This document shows positions 5,097-9,440 of a DNA stretch of 9,440 nucleotides, one piece after another. The notes below the pieces were generated by a model, which was given only the letters and a program-made list of their open reading frames with translations, had not been told where the DNA came from and did no database searches. Origin of the DNA: Flavobacteriia bacterium (GTDB lineage: Bacteria > Bacteroidota > Bacteroidia > Flavobacteriales > Flavobacteriaceae); contig DRQI01000028.1 in assembly GCA_011330545.1 (NCBI GenBank), positions 1 through 9,440 on the forward strand, read 5' to 3'. A program made the position numbers and the translations under genes. Numbering within the stretch: position 1 is the first letter of the stretch; each line of letters opens with the position of its first letter.

Positions 5097-7823
5097 ATGG
5101 ATAGGTTTTCCTTTTTAAATGCTGCACATACAGGTTTTATTGAAGACTTGTATCTTAAATATTTAACAGACCCTGATGCCGTTGAACCAAGCTGGAGGAG
5201 TTTTTTTCAAGGCTATGATTTGGCAAATACCGATTATTCCCTAGAAGGTGAAGAAGCAACAGCTGTTGAAGTACCCGAACATGTCCATAAAGAATTTCAG
5301 GTAATTGAATTGATGAATGGCTACCGTTCAAGAGGCCATTTGTTTACAAAAACCAATCCGGTAAGGGCACGCCGAAAGTATGAACCCACATTGGCTATTG
5401 AAAATTTCGGACTGTCAAAAGACGATTTGGATACCGTTTTTGATGCCGGTGAAATACTGGGGATTGGCAGGGCGACACTAAGAGAGATTATTGCGCATTT
5501 AGAAGAAGTATATTGTGATGCTATCGGAATTGAATATATGTATATCCGCCAGCCCGAAGAAATAAAATGGTGGCAAGAGAAATTACACAAAGATAATAAC
5601 CATCCCAAATATTCTGTTGACGATAAAAAACATATCCTTTCGAAATTAAATCAAGCCGTTACTTTCGAACAATTTTTACAGACCAAATATGTAGGGCAAA
5701 AACGCTTTTCCTTAGAAGGGGGAGAAACCTTGATTCCCGCCATAAGCATGACCCTTTTCAACGCCGTTGATAAATTTGCATTAGAAGAATGTGTAATTGG
5801 GATGGCTCACCGAGGGCGGTTAAATACACTTATCAATATCTTTAGAAAACCCGTACGCGAATTGTTTAGTGAATTTGAAGGAAAAGATTTTGAAGATGAC
5901 GATATTGACGGAGATGTAAAGTACCATTTAGGTTTAAGCCTCAATAAAACCTATCAAAATGGCAAGGATATAAAAATGAATTTAGTACCCAATCCTTCAC
6001 ATTTAGAAACTGTTGACGCTGTTGCGGAAGGAATTACAAGAGCTAAAATAGATCGAAAATACAAAGGAGATACTTCCAAAATACTACCCATTTTGGTACA
6101 TGGAGATGCGGCAATTGCCGGACAAGGAATCGTGTATGAAGTCATTCAAATGAGTAAACTCAAAGGATATTCTACCGGAGGCACCATCCATATCGTTGTC
6201 AATAATCAAATAGGCTTTACCACAAACTATTTAGATGCCAGGTCGAGTACCTATTGTACCGATGTAGGCAAAGTTACCTTATCGCCCGTATTGCACGTCA
6301 ATGCCGATGATGCCGAAGCCGTAGTACACGCTACTGAAATGGCATTAGAATTTAGAATGCGTTTTAAACGCGATGTGTTTATCGATTTGTTGGGCTATCG
6401 TAAATATGGGCATAATGAAGGTGACGAACCGCGTTTTACACAGCCAAAACTCTATAAAGCCATTGCCAAACACGATAATCCCAGGGATATTTACGCCCAA
6501 AAATTGATAGAAGAAGGTGTCATTGATGAAGCCTATAAAAAGAAAATCATTGCCGATTTTAAGACCATGCTCGAAAATCAGTTCTTAATGTCTAAACGCG
6601 ATAGCAATTCGATGGTGAAACCTTTTATGGAAGGCACTTGGAAAGGCTTTTATCGCAAAGGCATAAAAGAAATGTTACAACCCGTAGAAACAAAGTACAA
6701 TGAAGCGCGCTTAAAAGCCATTGCCAAGGTAATTTCAACCGTACCCCAAGGAGTTAAGTTTTTACGAAAAGCCGAGCGTATTTTAGCCGCTCGTGCCAAT
6801 ATGATAGAAACCGATACCATAGATTGGGGCTTGGCAGAAACGTTGGCCTACGGTTCTTTGTTAGAAGAAGGCTTTTGTGTGCGTATATCGGGCCAAGATG
6901 TTGAACGCGGTACGTTTAGCCATCGCCATGCCATTTTACGTGATGAAATTTCAGAAGAACGCATCAACCTGTTAAATACAAATCCTGAGAATAAAGGCCA
7001 AATGTATATTTACAATTCACTATTGTCAGAATATGGCGTATTGGGGTTTGATTATGGATATGCCATGGCAAATCCGCATACCCTAACCATATGGGAAGCC
7101 CAATTTGGCGATTTTAGCAATGGGGCGCAAATTATTTTTGACCAATACATGTCTGCTGCCGAAGACAAATGGAAATTGCAAAACGGAATTGTAGTTTTAT
7201 TGCCCCATGGTTACGAAGGGCAAGGCTCAGAACATTCATCGGCAAGAATGGAACGCTATTTACAATTGTGTGCCATTGATAATATGACGGTTGCCGATTG
7301 TACTACGCCGGCAAATTTTTTCCATTTGTTACGCCGTCAGATGAAACGCGATTTTAGAAAACCTTTAGTTGTATTCACCCCCAAAAGTTTATTGCGCCAT
7401 CCCAAAGCAGTATCGAGTTTACAAGAATTGTCAGAAGGCGAATTTGAAGAAGTGATTGACGATACGGTACATCCGGATAATGTAAAAAAACTGGTATTTT
7501 GTACCGGTAAATTCTATTACGATTTATTGGCAGAGAGAGAAAAATTAAGTAGGGAAGACGTCGCGCTCGTGCGGATAGAACAGCTTTTTCCGTTACACAA
7601 AGAAAAATTACAAGCCGTATTAGACAAATATCATAAAGCGGTAAAACATATTTGGGCGCAAGAAGAACCCCGAAATATGGGTGCGTGGGGTTACCTGTTG
7701 CAACGTTTTGAGCTCACCACACTAGAAGTAGCATCAAGGCCTTATTACTCTGTGCCGGCAGCAGGCTCAAGTACCCGGTTTAAGAGAAGGCAACAAAAAG
7801 TAATTGACAAAGTATTTGAATAA
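5097..7823 (+). CDS. sucA: 2-oxoglutarate dehydrogenase E1 component
   Basis: The enzyme decarboxylates 2-oxoglutarate with thiamine diphosphate and passes the succinyl group to the lipoyl arm of E2 (TCA cycle, cytosol). The 908 residues are close to the usual family length. Residues 5-40 are the short N-terminal E2-binding segment (FLNAAHTGFIEDLYLKYL..SWRSFFQGY). The first catalytic domain shows GMAHRGRLN (235-243), KYHLGLS (275-281), NPSHLE (299-304), the thiamine-Mg motif HGDAAIAGQG (335-344) with N370 in VVNNQIGFTT, and GHNEGDEP (438-445). The second half carries DWGLAETLAYGSLLEEG (576-592), ISGQDVERGTFSHRHA (597-612) and the C-terminal WAQEEPRNMGAW (853-864). All expected motifs are intact. 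It lacks the extra N-terminal acyltransferase domain of actinobacterial KgdA-type enzymes. sucB follows after 100 bases on the same strand, so an operon is likely. GC content is visibly higher than in the accessory genes. Confidence 0.97.
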   Translation: MDRFSFLNAAHTGFIEDLYLKYLTDPDAVEPSWRSFFQGYDLANTDYSLEGEEATAVEVPEHVHKEFQVIELMNGYRSRGHLFTKTNPVRARRKYEPTLAIENFGLSKDDLDTVFDAGEILGIGRATLREIIAHLEEVYCDAIGIEYMYIRQPEEIKWWQEKLHKDNNHPKYSVDDKKHILSKLNQAVTFEQFLQTKYVGQKRFSLEGGETLIPAISMTLFNAVDKFALEECVIGMAHRGRLNTLINIFRKPVRELFSEFEGKDFEDDDIDGDVKYHLGLSLNKTYQNGKDIKMNLVPNPSHLETVDAVAEGITRAKIDRKYKGDTSKILPILVHGDAAIAGQGIVYEVIQMSKLKGYSTGGTIHIVVNNQIGFTTNYLDARSSTYCTDVGKVTLSPVLHVNADDAEAVVHATEMALEFRMRFKRDVFIDLLGYRKYGHNEGDEPRFTQPKLYKAIAKHDNPRDIYAQKLIEEGVIDEAYKKKIIADFKTMLENQFLMSKRDSNSMVKPFMEGTWKGFYRKGIKEMLQPVETKYNEARLKAIAKVISTVPQGVKFLRKAERILAARANMIETDTIDWGLAETLAYGSLLEEGFCVRISGQDVERGTFSHRHAILRDEISEERINLLNTNPENKGQMYIYNSLLSEYGVLGFDYGYAMANPHTLTIWEAQFGDFSNGAQIIFDQYMSAAEDKWKLQNGIVVLLPHGYEGQGSEHSSARMERYLQLCAIDNMTVADCTTPANFFHLLRRQMKRDFRKPLVVFTPKSLLRHPKAVSSLQELSEGEFEEVIDDTVHPDNVKKLVFCTGKFYYDLLAEREKLSREDVALVRIEQLFPLHKEKLQAVLDKYHKAVKHIWAQEEPRNMGAWGYLLQRFELTTLEVASRPYYSVPAAGSSTRFKRRQQKVIDKVFE

Positions 7824-7891
7824 AAAGATATAAATAACAATCATCAAAATCCGAATAACAATACGCGTAGCTTTAATTTAAGCAATTGGAA

Positions 7892-7918
7892 TTTGGAAAT
7901 TGAATTTTGGAAATTGAA
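7892..7918. repeat. Two direct copies of TTTGGAAATTGAA in the sucA-sucB gap
   Basis: TTTGGAAATTGAA occurs at 7892-7904 and 7906-7918 with a 14-bp period, preceded by a related attggaa. The pair ends five bases before the sucB start, so it lies in the sucB leader. It may be an intergenic microrepeat of the genome or may affect sucB translation. The rest of the 100-bp gap shows nothing recognisable. Confidence 0.55.
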
Positions 7919-7923
7919 AAATT

Positions 7924-9153
7924 ATGATTTTAGAAATGAAAGTCCCCTCTCCGGGAGAATCGATTACAGAAGTAGAAATAGCAGCATGGTTGGTAGAAGA
8001 CGGTGATTATGTAGAAAAAGACCAGCCCATTGCCGAAGTAGATTCTGACAAGGCAACGTTAGAATTGCCAGCAGAAGAAAGCGGGATAATTACGCTCAAA
8101 GCAGAAGAAGGAGATACCGTACCCGTTGGGGCGGTGGTTTGTTTAATTGATATGGATGCCAAAAAACCTGATGGATCGTCTACAGTGAGCAGTGAGCAGC
8201 CATCTGTAAACAGCGAAGCAGCTGCTAATTCAGAAGTTGTTACAAATACCACTGTAGAAACACCAAAAACGTATGCTACCGGAACCGCATCGCCGGCAGC
8301 CAAGAAAATATTAGCAGAAAAAGGCATTGATGCCAGCGAAATTAAAGGTACCGGTAAAGATGGTAGAATTACCAAAGAAGATGCTATCAAAGCCGTACCG
8401 AGTATGGGAACGCCCCCTAAAGGCGCTAAAAGAAGTTCAGAGCGTAAGAAACTTTCGATGTTACGCCGTAAAGTAGCCGAGCGTTTGGTAGCTGTAAAAA
8501 ATGAAACCGCTATGTTAACTACTTTTAATGAAGTTGATATGCAACCCATTTTTGACCTCCGCAAACAATACAAAGAAGATTTTAAAGCCAAACACGGCGT
8601 TAGCCTGGGCTTTATGAGTTTCTTTACCAAAGCGGTAGTACGGGCTTTACAACTCTTTCCGGATGTAAATTCTATGATTGATGGCGATTATAAAATCTCC
8701 TATGATTTTCAAGATATTTCAATTGCCGTTTCAGGGCCAAAAGGATTGATGGTGCCGGTGATTAGAGATGCACAACACTTGACATTTAAAGGGATAGAAA
8801 GCGAAGTAAAACGTTTGGCAATACGCGCCAGAGAAGGCGAAATTACCGTTGATGAGATGACAGGAGGTACCTTTACCATTACCAATGGAGGCGTATTTGG
8901 CTCTATGTTGTCAACTCCGATTTTGAATCCGCCACAGAGTGCCATATTAGGAATGCACAATATTGTAGAACGCCCCGTTGCCATTGATGGAAAAGTAGCC
9001 ATCAGGCCGATTATGTTTGTGGCCTTATCGTATGACCATCGGATTATTGACGGAAAAGAATCTGTAGGGTTTTTAGTAGCCGTAAAAGAAGCATTAGAAA
9101 ATCCCGTAGAGATTTTAATGGACAATGACCCTAAAAAAGCATTGGAGATGTGA
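7924..9153 (+). CDS. sucB: Dihydrolipoyllysine-residue succinyltransferase (E2 of the 2-oxoglutarate dehydrogenase complex)
   Basis: E2 is the core of the complex and transfers succinyl from the lipoyl group to CoA. It has 409 residues, the usual length for a one-lipoyl SucB. The lipoyl domain is at 1-77, with the lipoylated Lys43 in [14 protein letters not shown] flexible Ser/Val/Glu/Thr linker spans 80-118. The peripheral subunit-binding domain is at 122-157 ([30 protein letters not shown]) and should bind E3 and/or E1. The catalytic acyltransferase domain is at about 175-409, with [15 protein letters not shown] (313-327) and the active-site motif DHRIIDGKE (371-379), His372 and Asp376. The assignment as succinyl- rather than acetyltransferase rests on the adjacent sucA and the single lipoyl domain. 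The start at [13 protein letters not shown] fits the family. E3 (lpd) is not in the window. Confidence 0.96.
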   Translation: MILEMKVPSPGESITEVEIAAWLVEDGDYVEKDQPIAEVDSDKATLELPAEESGIITLKAEEGDTVPVGAVVCLIDMDAKKPDGSSTVSSEQPSVNSEAAANSEVVTNTTVETPKTYATGTASPAAKKILAEKGIDASEIKGTGKDGRITKEDAIKAVPSMGTPPKGAKRSSERKKLSMLRRKVAERLVAVKNETAMLTTFNEVDMQPIFDLRKQYKEDFKAKHGVSLGFMSFFTKAVVRALQLFPDVNSMIDGDYKISYDFQDISIAVSGPKGLMVPVIRDAQHLTFKGIESEVKRLAIRAREGEITVDEMTGGTFTITNGGVFGSMLSTPILNPPQSAILGMHNIVERPVAIDGKVAIRPIMFVALSYDHRIIDGKESVGFLVAVKEALENPVEILMDNDPKKALEM

Positions 9154-9232
9154 TTAATGTGATTTTCTTTTCAGAATGGAATGATTGTAAACAACCCATG
9201 TTGAATTAAAATTCGCTGCTCTAATTTTCGGT

Positions 9233-9250
9233 AAGAATAAATTAATTCTT
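9233..9250. terminator. Weak AT-rich palindrome between convergent genes
   Basis: AAGAAT and ATTCTT form a six-pair stem around an AAATTA loop, about 80 bases after sucB and overlapping the stop of the opposing gene. It could act in both directions, but it has almost no GC pairs. The remainder of the 88-base gap (9154-9241) shows no other structure. Confidence 0.2.
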
Positions 9251-9440
9251 TAAAGCCCGATAAAATACTTGTTGTAAGGCTTGTCGAATGCGTAATTCGT
9301 ATAAATTTCTATTTTTACGTGTTGGGTTTACACGGTTTGACAGAAAGATAAACACCAATTGATTTTTGGGGTCTGCCCAAATAAAGGTACCCGTAAATCC
9401 GGCATGGCCAAAACTTTCGGCACTTACTTCCGGCGCCGGA
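9242..9440 (-). CDS. C-terminal end of a serine beta-lactamase-like hydrolase, truncated by window edge
   Basis: Only the last 65 codons are visible on the minus strand, ending in TAA at 9244-9242; the start lies beyond the window. The residues include ESFGHAGFTGTFIWADP, with an HxG motif that corresponds to the KTG/HTG box of class C beta-lactamase-like and PBP-like serine hydrolases. After it comes a typical last strand and helix (QLVFIFLSNRVNPTRKNRNL, then LRIRQALQQVFYRAL). From memory, this tail is very like that of the large Bacteroidota proteins fusing a glycoside hydrolase family 3 domain (NagZ-like) to a beta-lactamase-like domain, but the first domain cannot be seen here. A role in cell-wall recycling would follow only if that holds. 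It is convergent with sucB. Confidence 0.7.
   Translation of the reverse strand, partial: PAPEVSAESFGHAGFTGTFIWADPKNQLVFIFLSNRVNPTRKNRNLYELRIRQALQQVFYRALKN

Noticed and set aside
8181..8200. Short repeat CAGTGAG x2 in the sucB linker
   Set aside because: It encodes a flexible Ser/Glu/Gln linker where low complexity is expected; too short to call a repeat element.
8007..8630. Long minus-strand open frame of 207 codons inside sucB
   Set aside because: It lies antisense to a well-supported gene with intact motifs, shows no recognisable domain, and is explained by codon bias of sucB.
8709..9125. Minus-strand open frame of 138 codons inside sucB
   Set aside because: It is antisense to the acyltransferase domain and has no domain signal; treated as a shadow.

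Overview
The window looks like chromosomal DNA of a Bacteroidota bacterium, most likely a flavobacterium. This rests on AT-rich DNA, A-rich leaders instead of strong Shine-Dalgarno sites, promoter elements matching the TTG / TAnnTTTG pattern of that phylum, a tRNA gene without an encoded CCA end, and a housekeeping sucA-sucB pair. No species is assigned.

Left part (1-4612), accessory in character. A 5'-truncated NAD-kinase-fold gene is followed by a two-gene unit whose reading frames overlap by 11 bases. Its first gene encodes a 128-residue protein. Its second encodes an 1134-residue protein that reads as a helical-repeat (TPR-like) body, a GreA/GreB C-terminal-like domain and a C-terminal PIN-like nuclease domain. 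The two proteins share a short GGDxxxGDN module, at the very C-terminus of the small protein and the very N-terminus of the large one. This looks like a biological-conflict (probably anti-invader) system of the TPR-GreAB-C-PIN kind with a small partner, and is the most interesting part of the window.

Middle (4613-5096). This gap between protein genes holds a minus-strand tRNA-Asn(GTT) unit with a phylum-type promoter, a structured leader and a strong hairpin terminator. A 15-bp exact direct repeat copies the start of the tRNA 98 bp upstream of it, and a perfect 11-bp tandem repeat lies past the terminator. The tRNA marks the border between accessory and core DNA, as expected of an integration hotspot, but no integrase is visible.

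Right part (5097-9440), core metabolism. sucA (2-oxoglutarate dehydrogenase E1) and sucB (dihydrolipoyl succinyltransferase E2) form an apparent operon for two of the three subunits of the TCA-cycle 2-oxoglutarate dehydrogenase complex; E3 is not in the window. At the right edge a convergent minus-strand gene enters. Only its last 65 codons are visible, and they resemble the tail of a serine beta-lactamase-like hydrolase, possibly the C-terminus of a glycoside hydrolase family 3 / beta-lactamase fusion.
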